From contig OENT01000013.1 of assembly GCA_900239685.1 (NCBI GenBank), forward strand, positions 310,001 through 374,000: a DNA stretch of 64,000 nucleotides, given 5' to 3'. Source of the DNA: Rotaria macrura (taxonomy: Eukaryota > Rotifera > Eurotatoria > Philodinida > Philodinidae). The position numbers were made by a program, and so were the translations under genes. The notes under the pieces are model-generated. The model made no database searches. It saw nothing but the letters and a program-made list of their open reading frames with translations, and was not told where the DNA came from. This document shows, piece after piece, positions 12,636 through 24,925 of the stretch; positions within the stretch are counted from its first letter, which is position 1; every line of letters begins with the position of its first letter.

Positions 12636-13490
12636 TCAATGTGAATTTAGCCTTCTTATCAGAACAAGTAGACAAATGACAAATATGATACAAAAATCGC
12701 TCTATAGGTCGATTAATTTCGATGGAAAGCGCCAATGTCTACTTTGTATCAATACGAAATCATATCAACAAAGTTTTTATTACTATGCGTTCAATTAATA
12801 ATATAATTCAATTTAGAAACTTTGTTTTCTTGCTGAATGATAGAAAATAAAAGAATGAATCGACTCGGAATAATGAACTATGCAGTATAAATAATAGTAC
12901 CAGATATGATGCACCATTTTGTGTGATAATTCTAGCTGAAAGAAACTATCTTTTATGGCATAGAGAATTTGCTGAGGCCGTTAGTTACTTTGTATCTTAT
13001 TCATTACAGTTGAAATGTTCTTCGTTAATTTAATCATGCTAAGTAATAATAAACTAACCGAGAATATGAGTAAGAAATTCAATTGCATCTTAGTTGTTTG
13101 TTTGAATATTAAGATGAAATTGTTAATAAAAACAATTTCTCCGGTAAAATGTTAATCATCGATTTAAGTATTCATTTAGAGTATGAAAATATCGTTAATG
13201 ATTTATTAATGTATTCAATACATTCATTCATTCGCTTGTTCACATAAAGAATAGTTTCTAAACAGACAGGTATTACACAATATGAACAAGAATAATAGTA
13301 ATAGAAAAGCAATACATGAAAAAGCAAAACTAAAGATGTCTAATGAATTCCATATGCGCGACTGAACAGTCAGATATGCTATGCATCATTCGAGATAAGA
13401 TAGTTATTCTCTTATTCGTAATTCGAATATGAAAGGAAGATAATACTACATCTACACATTCTCCGCTTAAACCCTGTGTAGGTGTATACG

Positions 13491-13511
13491 TATATATATA
13501 TATATATATAT
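13491..13511. repeat. TA microsatellite
   Basis: About 21 bp of alternating T and A directly after the GPCR stop codon, in that gene's 3' untranslated region. Confidence 0.85.
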
Positions 13512-13514
13512 GTA

Positions 13515-14863
13515 TCAAACATATGCTACTGTTGTCGATTGTGTTTGTTGTTTGCTTTTGAATACAATAGTGTTTTTATCATCGCGTAATAAACACTTTG
13601 GTACGAATGGTTCATCATCGATATTTTCATCCATCTAGAAATAAAATAAAATTTCAAACACTTAAATGAAATTTTTCTTGTTAGTTTTTTTTTTCGTACT
13701 TTTACAAATTTTGCTCTATGTGTTAAACTACAAGAATATGGTTTTCGACTTGATGTTTGCGATATACTGTCTTTATTAAAAGTTGCGGTTAGTTGTTTTG
13801 AAGAATTTTTGTTTTGTAATCTACTACGTTTACCAATGACATAGAATAATTGTGTACGAAATTCTGTACCAGTCAAACAATAAACGAGGATATTTCCTGT
13901 ATGATTGGCATTCATCAGAATAATAAAGAATAATTTAATCATTTTATTTTTAGCTTTAAGTCTTGTATGACATTCATAAGTTTCAGAAGAAAATATTCGT
14001 TTTTCAAACATTAAATATAGAACGATGGGCCCAGTCAATAAAACAAACATTGTATTAATTGATAGGAGCATCGTACTTAGACTTCTTGCTACTAAACGTT
14101 TATTTGAATTATTTGCATTACCCATCGTTCGTAAAACGTTAAGAAATATAAGTGTTGAGCATAGAAACATAAGTGCAAACGGTAAATAAACATTAACAAT
14201 AGCATCAATGTAAACCCAAATATTTTCATAAAATTCCTTGTAATCTTGACTATATTCTGATGAACATTGAACAACGTTTATATCGATATCAGTATCAACG
14301 ATTCGATAGACAATATTTGTTGTTGAAATATTATTTATTTCTTGTGAAAATTTATACGTATTATCATAAAATAAAAATTGCACATTAAGCAAAAACAGTA
14401 TTAGAAATATGATTCCCAATATGAAATAAGTTAAACGTATTTTACGTGTTTTTCGTATACCACGCGTTAATGCAAATACACGATCGATTGATACGGCTGT
14501 TAATATCCAAGCACTTGCTTGTGGAAAAAAATAGATTGAAAAAGAAAATATTTTACATGCTACTAATGATTCTTGTTGTAAATCGATATTAAACCAAGCA
14601 TGAAGTGTAAAGTTAACACAAAATGTATATAAAACAATAAGATCAACTATAGATAGAAAAGCTAAATAGATAAATGTTGAATGACGTCGAAGTTTTGAAC
14701 GAAGTACAACATAGACAGATAGTAAATTACCAACAGTACCAACAAATATAAATAATATAGGATAAAAACGTAAGAGAATCAATGTAATTGTCCGATAAGG
14801 TTCTCGTGTATTCGATGAACATATTAAACAACTATCACATCGAATCGGTGTGAAATTCCACAT
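13515..14863 (-). CDS. Class A (rhodopsin-like) GPCR
   Basis: Two exons on the minus strand: 14863..13700 and 13634..13515 (427 residues). The 65-nt intron 13699..13635 (gtacga...ctag) lies after RAKFVK. Reading through it gives a basic, implausible tail; splicing gives MDENIDDEPFVPKCLLRDDK and ends at TGA. Seven hydrophobic segments are visible. Class A marks: GN in TM1 (VGTVGNLLSVYVVL), LSIVDLIV in TM2, Cys before TM3 (ACKIF), an SIDRVFAL variant of the DRY motif, and a TM7 ending HTGNILVYCLTGTEFR in place of canonical NPxxY. This resembles the large neuropeptide/FMRFamide-type receptor set of protostomes, but the ligand cannot be named. It acts at the plasma membrane through G proteins. 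Confidence 0.85.
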
Positions 14864-16198
14864 AACTTTATATCTATAATGAGAAAAGAAAAATAAATCA
14901 AATTTCCATATTGTTATTAGGATAATTATGTTAGAAAAATGATATGATTACATTAAACGTAGAATATTCAGTACTCTATCTGATGTGAATGTACGATAAT
15001 AGTATGAAGATGAAAACTCGCTTTTGTTTTGACTATTTCTTGTAGACAACAATAAAGAGAAAGGAATGATAGTATGTATTAATAATTGATATGTCCCTTG
15101 AACAGAATAAGCAAATAAGAGAAAGGAATTATTCTTTTCTTCCTATTTAACCGAGCTTTCCTTCTACAAAAGAAAAAAAAAGAAGAAAAATATCTATGAA
15201 AAAAATCTTATCGACAGATAAATGTAACGCGAATTTAGATGATGTTCTAATAAATGCGTCACTTGTAATTAATTTTCTAAAATGTTAGTCAAACAAAGGC
15301 AATATTCAGTCATAGTGCTCTTCTCAGACTACCTTCGCACCTAGTCTTGTCACTATCAGTCGTATCTCATTATATTCACATGAGAAAACGTAGTGAAACA
15401 TAAAGAAAATAAGTTCATTAATAAACATCACTGATGGACAAAGGCACTAGGCAATCTTTTTCTTCTTCATGCATATAAGCTATGCATGTCGATGATACAA
15501 ATCAGAACAGGTGTTTTATAATGTTATACAGCAATAGTAGGTCTTTCAAAGTTCTAAAAATCTTCAAGTATTCATAAGATTAATGTTAGAAACCTATTGT
15601 CGAAGAACTATTAGTGTAAATATGTCGCAAGAATGAAGAATAAGGACTTCAAGAAAAAATAATAGCAGATAAAAAAATGTCTTTCGTTTTCTATATATAT
15701 AAATATATATAAATCATCGGTCTTTCATCTATCTTTGAACAATATTAAGATCTTTCAAACATTAATTACGAAAGGAGAAAATCTGCTTTTATCTGTTGTC
15801 TATTTCTTCTATGAAGTCGGTTCTTTGTTACAATATATTAATATACAATTTTGTCGTTGAGTAATAGAGCTAATGCATTTAGTTAAATTAATTCTTCGTT
15901 TTTACTTACATGAATGGCTTTTGGCAAAATCATGCTTTTCATCCCCGCTAAATATGTTTATAAAAATTTTATAAATATAAGCGGGATCGATTAGATTTGC
16001 TTAATTGTTTATGTGAAAGATTAGTTGAGAAACCAATTATGATAGATGTGAATATTGCAAGGATGGAAATTTTTTATTTGTTTTCGATAAACAGATTGTG
16101 TTATTATTTAAGCAAGATCAACCATGCAACATATCAGTGACATGACATATATACGTGAGCAATTATTTTGTGTCATATTTCTAGATTTCAACAAGATA
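14864..16198. other. Divergent intergenic region
   Basis: About 1.3 kb between the starts of the GPCR (-) and NPRL2 (+) genes; both promoters should be here. It contains one imperfect hairpin (15941..15987). I recognise no coding exon or RNA gene. Confidence 0.45.
15941..15987. repeat. Imperfect inverted repeat (hairpin)
   Basis: ATCCCCGCT at the left and AGCGGGAT at the right flank AT-rich arms meeting near TAAAAATTTTA. The arms pair with small bulges over roughly 20 bp, with GC-rich feet unlike the AT-rich surroundings. It may be a short decayed fold-back element or a structured site upstream of NPRL2. Confidence 0.5.
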
Positions 16199-19100
16199 AT
16201 GATTGCCAATGATAAATCACCAACAGTCTACGCTATTCAATATTCTGAATTTGATATTTTTAAAGGAGCTTATATATATTATGAAGTAAGTTGATAGGTA
16301 GATGTTTGATTTGTTTCGTTGTTTAATATCCAAGATTGTTTTTAGACTGCTCGGACGAATTTCAGCGAGGATAAACAATTTTCTTGTGTACGAAATTTCG
16401 TTTGTCCAGAACCAAATTTAAAAGATAAACTTATTGTTTTGTATGTTAGCTTAAAATTTAATTCTATTGTCTTTGATGACTTTGTATCTATGTGTTCATA
16501 TATATGTATATTTATAGAACGATTGATAATCAAAAATTAATTGGATGCCCAGTGATCATATCTGATCAGATTAAATATAAAAATAATCGTAATGAATTTC
16601 GTTTCAATGCGTGTTTTATTATACCATCACAAGCAGATGCGCTTAAATACGAAGTTGCCGTTCGAAAACTGGCAAAATACTTACGTACATTGGAGGTAAT
16701 TTGATAATTGTTTTTTATTTTCTCTTGATAAGATAGATTTCCTTTTTTTTTACTTCTTCAGGTAGATTCATGTTTTCTAACAACTGAAGAACTCAAACAA
16801 GAATATCTAAAGCCAGCTTTAGATGAAATCGTCAAACAAATGAATGAAAATGGACAACAGTGTTCAGTGAAAATGTGTAAGATACATTGTTTGAAATCTA
16901 GAAGAAATCATGTAGTTACCTTTATTTAATAAATTGTATTTCCTCTAATGCTCTCCCTAGAAGAAAGAAAGAAAAATTAAACTGAAAGCATCCCATTCAG
17001 CTTAGATTAAAACCGTATCAGTGAACTCGGAAAGAAGCCTATGTCATGGTTAAATCTTCTTCAAAGTAATAATTTTCTCATGGGCAGAATTCCAGTAGAC
17101 TGGAACAAACCTGGAACGACTTGTTTCCTTAGACATTCTACCTGAAGTGATGACCATCTTATTGAACATCGTACTTATTATAAAGTATTATTTACAGAAA
17201 AATCAGAATGAAAACGTTACCGACTCAACGCTTCTCTATATTTTAGCACTTTAACCTTGAGCAAATCTTCTAATGCTTGATTGAAACATAGAAAAATTTG
17301 AAACATCAATTTTTTTCCCCAGAGATGTATCACTACTATTTTCTTTTTAGATACTAAATACGTCGAGAATAAACTATTTGTTTGAACTGCGAAATAACTT
17401 GACATTATTCAGAATAAACAGATCTCTATATAATATAGTTTTAGATGAAGAGTCTTTATTAATTAAGTATTCTATGGTAAGCTTAATCACGAGCCAAAAA
17501 TCTGGAAGCATCCTCGTGATTTCAGAATGAACGACTATAAATGAATATCTTTATATTCTGTTTTTAGGTCTCGAGGAATTTGACTCATTAGTGAACTATG
17601 TCTTCGAGTCATGATTAACGATTGCATAGGTTCTTCTGTTAAGATCTCTCTCGTTATTTAAAAGCTATCTTCTTTCAGTATTAAGAAAAAAAAGAGCCTA
17701 CCCTCGAGTAGGAAAATTCCAGTCTCTTTGATGTCTATATGATGGATTGAAATTCATGTAGTGAATTTCTTCGTTCTGATTATATTCTTACATGCTAGAT
17801 TATTGATATAGTTGATTTGTTTTTATTTCACAGATTCATCAGTTTTTGTCAATCTTAAGTTACTTGAACAACGAGCTGAACCGCCGCCGGTTGCTTCTTC
17901 AGACGTGCCAATTTTTTCTAATAATATTAATTTAAATGACATTGAACAAATGGATCAAATGACACAACGAGTAAACAATATACATTGAAATAACAAGTAA
18001 AAGACTAAAAGTAAACAAATTTTATTGAACTTCTTAACAGGTTATTGCTAGTATTGACGGGCTGCGACATGTGAATAAAATTTCACATGATACAGATACA
18101 GAACTTGATTTAGTTAAAGCAGCGATGCAAAATTTACTGTAAGAATTTTCCAGAAAATATCCTACACAATTAGATTCTTGCTTTTCTAGTTATCATAATG
18201 TTATTAAACTGATTCCAATATTTTCATATAAAAATCGTTACATAGTAACACCAAAAATTCATGAACTTTATACTGATGTAGCATTAAAAAGAGAACTTGT
18301 GTTCTTTGTTGTTCGAAGTGGTATGGATCAGTTTCTTTTCATAATTAACATATATATATGTATATATATGTAAATTTTTTCTGTATTGATCATAGATTCA
18401 AAAGATTTTGTTTCATTTTATGATTGTTTTCGTATGATATGCGCATTTGATCATGGTTCCCTCGTTAAAGATGTGGTGAATAAAATGAAAGCAAATAATA
18501 TTGATGAAAAGTAAGAACATCAATAATCTTTCATTGATATTACTATCTCGTTTTCTCGATACAGAAAATTAGTGCAATATAGTGTATTGAAGGGCTATTT
18601 ACGGCGTGTACGTGATTATCGTTTATCCCTCGATGAATCAATTCATATAAATAATAATAACAATAGTAATGCTAATAATGGATATTCAAATGGTAATTCT
18701 AGCGGCAACGAAGCAGTCAAGTCGAAAATGCATACAACACTGCGAGATCTATGTGACGGAACTAATGATAGCGATAGCCTCGCTTGTTTGGGATATAGTA
18801 AGTAAAATAAATCGACAGAACAGTACATAAATAACTAGATAATAAAAATTATTGTATATCTAAAGCCTGGATTTTTTTCCTCAACGATAGTAGGCTCATT
18901 GAAACTTTTATTGAAAAGAAAAATACCCACTAGTACTCTTGTCACTTAAATTTCTCAAAATCAATAAAGAAATATGTAAGTGACTTCAAGTATTCTTTGA
19001 ATATCTCACCTGTTCATAAAACTAAATAATTTCAATGTTTATTTTCCGTACGACATACACATTGAAATTAAAGATAATTATCTACATTGGTGATGTTGAT

Positions 19101-19952
19101 TGTTGGAGGCAAAGAAAATTTAGGATGCAACGTTTATCGCCTCACTATGGTAGATTTTATAATTCAAGAAATTTTCAATGAAATATATATAGTAGATATA
19201 CATACATTGCAAGACAAGACACTGAAAGGTTGAATAAACATCTATAAACATGGTTTAGGGCAAGTTTTCTTGTTCCGTATTGACATATACATAACATCTA
19301 CAGTAGAATATGACATGGCGACATGTATCGCTAATGAATATTTATATACGAGAAGCACGGTCAATCTGCATCAGTTATTGTCCCATCTACAACTACAATG
19401 AGTACTATCTATATGGGAAGATATAGAATTGTCGACTCTGTTACTGCGCATAACATTATAATGAAGTCTGGCTCAAAAGCAGAAGTATTCTTCACATAAT
19501 GAGAAGAATGAGTATAGATCATTAGTATAGTAGACAACATGCAACTGTTGTTCACTAACATTGGTTTCAAATAGAGAATTAGCACGAGAATTTTCATATA
19601 TTTATGCGTGAGAAAGGTTGATATGACCTTGATCAACATGTTATTGCTTTATTAGTATCAATAGCTATTTTTGATACTATCTTGGCAAGGGCCACTTTTC
19701 TGTACATCTATTTTGACATGTTCACTATTACTGAGACAAATTCGAATCGATAAATTACGATTGGCTGGATGTATGTAATTTATTTTTATCGTCTTGTTAC
19801 ATGCGCACATTGGATTGCATGTAGTCGTATTGATTAATTAATCGTTTTTATTCATTTTTCTAGTCTTCAACTCCCGTTCACAACCAATTGTACGTAAACA
19901 TCCACAACAAGCATCAACTTCATTAGACTCATATTTAACACTTTGGAAATAA
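16199..19952 (+). CDS. NPRL2: GATOR1 complex subunit NPRL2
   Basis: Ten exons: 16199..16285, 16346..16440, 16518..16695, 16762..16876, 17834..17970, 18041..18138, 18190..18320, 18396..18510, 18565..18797, 19864..19952 (425 residues). Every junction is GT/AG with matching phase. Family landmarks appear in order: VYAIQYSEFDIFKGAYIYYE, KLIGCPV, KLAKYLRTLE, LKLLEQRAEPPPV, SIDGLRHVNKIS, AAMQNLL, TPKIHELY and a C-terminal TLWK matching the family end ICWK. NPRL2 with NPRL3 and DEPDC5 forms GATOR1, the GTPase-activating complex for RagA/B that turns off TORC1 at the lysosome when amino acids are scarce. Introns 4 (957 nt) and 9 (1,066 nt) are long and hold no gene I can see. Exon 9 has an Asn/Ser-rich insertion (about residues 350-370). 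AATAAA lies near 20073. Confidence 0.93.
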
Positions 19953-19955
19953 TAT

Positions 19956-19974
19956 TATATATATATATATATAT
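19956..19974. repeat. TA microsatellite
   Basis: About 19 bp of alternating A and T just after the NPRL2 stop codon. Confidence 0.8.
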
Positions 19975-20318
19975 AGATATTATTACTTTTTTTTTTGATT
20001 AAAGCTTTGATCATTGATTTTTTTCGTCAATTAAATTGCAGTAAAGCTAAAGAAAAAAGCAAAAACACATGTTTAATAAAAACGGATTTTATTGGACGTG
20101 AAGATTTCTACGAGAAATATTAGTGAAATCATTACATAATAAAAAAAACATTATTTTTTGAAAACTAAAATACATATGTTGTCGAAATTAGTTTATTTGA
20201 AGGCGAGAGAGTCATGTAAATTCTGATTGTGTTTTACTGAGTCCTGCTGAGAGCAATCATTGCCGATTTTTATTTTATTTTTTTCTTTGATATATTCAGC
20301 AACATTTTCACGAATAAA

Positions 20319-22588
20319 ATGCGAGGCTTTCTAGCAGAAGAGGTGCCAACGAAAGATGAAGCTAATACAGCCTTATATCGGCATTCGATTCGTACAATCG
20401 ATGATGATTATAATGATGAAGCTAAGCCTATAACTCAACGAGTTACTCGTACGACAACATCAGGGGCTGGTATTCGTTGTCCGTATGTGCGTTTTCCACG
20501 ATGGTGTTTTTGGCTTTTTTTATTACTTCTTCTTGCATTGCTTGCAACTATTCTTGGCGTTGGGATTGGCTTAGGATCACGAAAACGATCAATTTATGAA
20601 AGTTGTTCATCACAATCAGTTTGTATGAATAATGCAGTTTGTACTGGTGGTTATTGCCTATGTAACACAGGCTACTTTTATGACAGTGCACTAGGCTTGT
20701 GTATAACACAAGTCGGCATTGGTCATGCATGTACAGACGATAATCAATGTTTTACAAATGCTCTTTGTACCAATGGAATATGTCGATGCACAACAAATTA
20801 TTATCCAAGTCCAACAACAGGACGATGTGCAGTTGATAAAACATACGAAGAATCTTGCACATATGATGTTGAATGTGCTTTTACGTTCGAATGTATTTTA
20901 GGCGTATGTACATGTAATTCAACACGGTACTATAGTACATTAACGGCACAATGTGAAAAATTAGGTGAACCGAACGAAGATACTTGTATGTTACATACAA
21001 ATTTATATTATCGATTACTAGTTTTATTATATTTCTCTTTAAATGTCTAGGTTATGCTAGTAGTAATTGTATATCTACTGCTGTATGCACTGGTGGAGTT
21101 TGTCGATGTCCAACGGATTGGTATTACGATGTTTACACTGACACATGCGATCGTGCAATGCCAATTGGCAGCATCTGTACAGCTACTTATGAATGCATGA
21201 CTAATTCTACTTGTACAAGTGACGGTACTAATCTGCGATGTCAATGTATAAGTGGTACACAATATTCGGTAATGTATGGCGCATGCATAACACCAATATC
21301 TTATAATCAATCATGCTCACTAACAGCTGATTGTGCAAGTAATTTAATATGTACAAGTGTAAATGGTGCATCGTATTGTCTATGTGGAACAAATACTCGA
21401 TATTATTATTCATTTAATCAAACATGTCTTGACAAAGTTTTATACAACCAGCCGTGTTCAGTGTTCGGTCCCTACTGTGACGATATTCGATTATTAGAAT
21501 GTTCGGCATATGGAAATTGCTCGTGTCCGTCAGGATATTACTATTCGTCAAGTTCAGGTCGTTGTGAAGCCAAATTGTTTCCTGGAAATACATGTATTGT
21601 TAGCGATTCATCTTGTATAACAAATGCAGATTGTGCTAGTGTTTCCGGTTCACTCATATGTCAATGTATTAATGGATCTTATTACTATGATATAACAACA
21701 GGACAATGTATTGCATTAAAAGCCTATGGAAAATCTTGTACAGAACAGGAACAATGTGCAACTGGACTTTATTGTGTATCAAATATTTGCCAATGTTTAA
21801 CAACTCAGTATTATACTGGAAGTGCATGCACAACAAGTGTGACATATAATGCTGCATGTAATTCTGTATCTGGTCCATATTGTGATACAACTGTAGGTCT
21901 TACATGTAATTCAACAACTGCACTCTGCGTTTGTTCAACAAATTATTATTGGAACGGTTCAGAATGTGTACAAACAAAATACTTGTATGCTTCGTGTACT
22001 TCATCTACTCAATGTCCAGCCAATGGGCAATGTAGTGCATCGAATATATGTCTATGTACAGCCACAACCTTCTATAATGCTACACTGAATAGTTGCATCA
22101 ATTATTCAACCTATGGGCAAACATGTGTTGCAAATGTATTTGTTACCAGTGAATGTTCATTAACAAATAATCTTGCTTGTTCATCAACGACAAGTGGAAC
22201 ATGTCTATGTGGTACAAGTTACTTCTATAATTCTACGGGATCAACATGCACGGCAAAGTCAACTAATGCAGCATCATGTTCAACAAGTTCAACATGTGAT
22301 GATCTTCTTGGACTTGTTTGCACATCATCATCGTGTACGTGTGCAACAGGTACCTATTGGAGTGGAACAACTTGTGTCTCAACATTAGGTGCTGGTCAAC
22401 AGTGTGGAGGTAGTAGTAGTGTATGTACAAGTCCACTTACTTGTCCATCTACAACATGTCAATGTCCAAACACATACTATCTTGATATAGTTACGGTTAC
22501 TTGTATTCTTACAAAAGCCACTGGTGTTTCCTGTACTTACGGTTTTGAATGTACTAGTGGAACATGTACAAGTTCTGTTTGCACATAG
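20319..22588 (+). CDS. Single-pass membrane protein with EB-type cysteine modules
   Basis: Two exons, 20319..20985 and 21051..22588 (734 residues); the 65-nt intron splits a Cys codon (GATACTT|GT), giving NEDTCYASSNC. The N-terminal 65-70 residues are charged and without a signal peptide. One strongly hydrophobic segment follows (CFWLFLLLLLALLATILGVG, about residues 67-88). The remainder is a long array of Cys-rich modules of the form C..x..C..GxCxCxxGYYY..GxC, for example VCMNNAVCTGGYCLCNTGYF, resembling the EB module first described in worms. The layout suggests a type II surface protein with the array outside the cell and stabilised by disulfides. Many N-x-S/T sites fit extracellular glycosylation. 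Function is unknown; adhesion, matrix or recognition roles are guesses. Confidence 0.85.
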
Positions 22589-23580
22589 ATATTCTATTTT
22601 TTTTTCTATTGCACTGTAAAACGAAACGTACGCTCATCATTAATCAAGAATAAAAATTTGAATTAGAGTCTGTAGTTTATTTTTATAGCTTTTAAAGATC
22701 AGAAACTGAATAAGAAAAGGTAAAATTTATGATTAATTTTTTTAGTTGATATGCAAACTAATCTTGATGTTGATCGTGTCTGACAAAACATATCTGAGTA
22801 AAGATTGAATATATTCAGAACAGTGATTAAGTTGATAACATAAAATGTTTTTGAATGAGCACTTTCTTTTCCGAAAGGATAATGTGAAAAGATGAACTCG
22901 GTAGAGAAAATATTTTTATCAGACAAGATCTATAGTGAACCTTATGCTTTTGCTGAATTCTGAACAGGATCAACAAGCTGCTACATCTTTGAAATACTGC
23001 CGATTCTTCGATTAGCATAGTGAATCGAACGTCGCTTATTATTCGTTAATAACATACACCTAACGATGACGATGGTGATGATGATGGATACAAGCCCAAT
23101 GTAGGTTTGTTGATTGATGAATAAGTAATCTGTAGCTATTGAATTTTGGGATATGATTCATTTCAATCTATAGAACTTTCCTAATTCATATTCAATGGAA
23201 TCAAATATCAAAGATTCTTCTATAAATCCGACAGTATGTTTTATTTATATCTATTTTGTTTTATTCATTTAGTGTTACTATTTCTAGTTAGTAAGTACGT
23301 TCGTTTGAAATCCGAGCGACAATTTTTCTTTTGTATGAAAAAATGTAGTAATGCTAGAAAAATAATCTTCTCTCTTTATTGTTCGACTAGATTTTCTTTT
23401 TTGTTGCCATATGTTGTATTAGTCGATAGTCTGTCGGAAAATCTCATTCATATAGATACATGAAAGAAAAACACTCTAATGATCAATAAATCTGAGTGGG
23501 ATAAAAAAAAAGAAACTCGTTTTTATTATTTTCGTCGTCATCATCATCATCAGTGTTTCTCTTGTTTTCTTGCTTCTAGT
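22589..23580. other. Intergenic, no firm gene
   Basis: Contains the 3' untranslated region of the EB-module gene (AATAAA near 22650). Near 23061 an ATG-rich stretch (ATGACGATGGTGATGATGAT) ends at a possible donor gtaggt whose phase would fit the small open frame at 23581, but this link is speculative. Confidence 0.4.
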
Positions 23581-23784
23581 ATGATTGTCAATGATTGCCA
23601 ATCGATGGCTGAACACACTGTTCGCAATGTTATAATATTGAAATCAATGCATCCACATTCGGACGAATTAACAATGTCAACAAACACTCTAACAGTTATT
23701 TTTAATTTATGTGATGATATCGCAAAAAACATTAAAGAACAAGTACTCGACAATATTGAACATTTGAGCAATCCGACTTCATAA
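23581..23784 (+). CDS. Candidate small protein or 3' exon, unrecognised
   Basis: The open frame encodes 67 residues with codon use like the real genes here. It runs MIVNDCQSMAEHTVRNVIIL to a polar helix-like end (NIKEQVLDNIEHLSN). Directly upstream is a strong acceptor-like tract (tttcttgcttctag at 23566..23579), so this may be the last exon of a gene whose first exon is unseen, or a short gene with a spliced 5' leader. The amphipathic helical character resembles subunits of small coiled-coil complexes, but no family match can be claimed. It lies 142 bp from the convergent 3' end of the B-box/SPRY-like gene. Confidence 0.35.
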   Translation: MIVNDCQSMAEHTVRNVIILKSMHPHSDELTMSTNTLTVIFNLCDDIAKNIKEQVLDNIEHLSNPTS

Positions 23785-23926
23785 ATCAACTGTTTTAGTT
23801 ATGAAACTCTACAAGATGAAAAGAATAACTGTCGCTTGTTTGTCTTTTAAATGTAAATGAAGCTTTATAAATTAACGTACAGTTCCTTCTACGATACATT
23901 TATTTCGATCAACATTTTATTTCTAA

Positions 23927-24925
23927 TCATATAATACTAACAGCATCACCTGGAGAATATAGAACAATTGCTATTCTCCAAGGAAAAGGACATTGTTCAT
24001 GTGCAATAGATTGATAAGCAACTTGCTTTGTTCGATGATGTTCGAAACTTATTTGACTATTAATGCAATCTAATGTTAACGTTACTTCATCATCTGTTTT
24101 AATCTTTGGATTTTTCAGTTTTTCTTGTTCATCTTTATCACATGGAAATTCCCACCAACCGTACGCTAATGGAGTTTTATGATTCCATGGATTTAATGCT
24201 TTTGCGAATGACGTAATACCAAAAAATGGATTATTTTTCCCATTTTTTGTAATACGAAAACGAATAGAATGAACACCTGACGTATATAGATTATTTCCAC
24301 TGATATTCGAACCGTTCCAATTTCTCGCTGAGCATGTTGCTTTGAGACTATCGCCTGACAATCTAATTGTACGAGTAGTCTTTTGCAATTTTTCATGTGC
24401 ATAAGAAAAAGATTCTTCAATTGTAAATTTTTCTCTATTATCAATAATTTTAATTAATCGAAGAGATGATTGTTCATCATTAATAATATCATCGGTGAAT
24501 GCAGTATTAGAGAGCTGACGAAGTTGTTCTAATTGTTCCATCCATTTATTTAAATTAATTTCCGAGTAATGCTTCGACTCTTGATCAGTTTTTATATCAG
24601 ATTTTATTTTATCACACGTTGATTTTAGTTGAGTTTTCATTCGATGAAACATTTTTTGTAAATCATTACGTGCAGTTTCAGCTGTTTTTTTAATTTTAAC
24701 TATTGATTCATGTTCCCATTCATCGATACGAATAATGTAAGGTTGAATAATCTGGTTCTTATTTAAATCTTCTTCGAAATGATCATAATCTTTATTGATA
24801 TCATTCATTTTAAGTGATAATTCTTCACGATGTCCTATAATATGTTCATGACAAAATGTTCGTTGACATCCGTCACATGTAAATGTTTGAACGAATTTTT
24901 TACATTTGATGCACGTTTGATCCAT
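23927..24925 (-). CDS. B-box-like zinc finger and SPRY-like domain protein, copy 1
   Basis: Single exon, 332 residues from MDQTCIKC at 24925; a more upstream ATG at 24967 adds 14 residues that the paralogue at 30348..31421 does not support. The N-terminus is a compact zinc finger: CIKC, CDGC, then CHEHIIGH, that is C-x2-C-x7-C-x2-C-x4-C-x2-H-x3-H, like a B-box. A predicted coiled coil follows (about residues 30-140, rich in Glu/Lys/Leu). The C-terminal 150 residues resemble a SPRY-like beta-sandwich: SGVHSIRFRITKNG, FFGITSF, AYGWWEF, DEVTLTLDC, FEHHRTKQV, CPFPWRIAIVLYSPGD. This is a TRIM-like layout without a RING, so it is probably a binding scaffold rather than a ubiquitin ligase. The target is unknown. 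Confidence 0.75.
   Translation of the reverse strand: MDQTCIKCKKFVQTFTCDGCQRTFCHEHIIGHREELSLKMNDINKDYDHFEEDLNKNQIIQPYIIRIDEWEHESIVKIKKTAETARNDLQKMFHRMKTQLKSTCDKIKSDIKTDQESKHYSEINLNKWMEQLEQLRQLSNTAFTDDIINDEQSSLRLIKIIDNREKFTIEESFSYAHEKLQKTTRTIRLSGDSLKATCSARNWNGSNISGNNLYTSGVHSIRFRITKNGKNNPFFGITSFAKALNPWNHKTPLAYGWWEFPCDKDEQEKLKNPKIKTDDEVTLTLDCINSQISFEHHRTKQVAYQSIAHEQCPFPWRIAIVLYSPGDAVSII

Larger units (their letters stand above)
9609..13514. other. Convergent intergenic region with palindrome
   Basis: About 3.9 kb between the 3' ends of the IP6K (+) and GPCR (-) genes. It holds the IP6K 3' untranslated region with AATAAA at 9873, two TA microsatellites and a 397-bp inverted repeat, each listed separately. 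Other short open frames look like chance. Confidence 0.5.
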
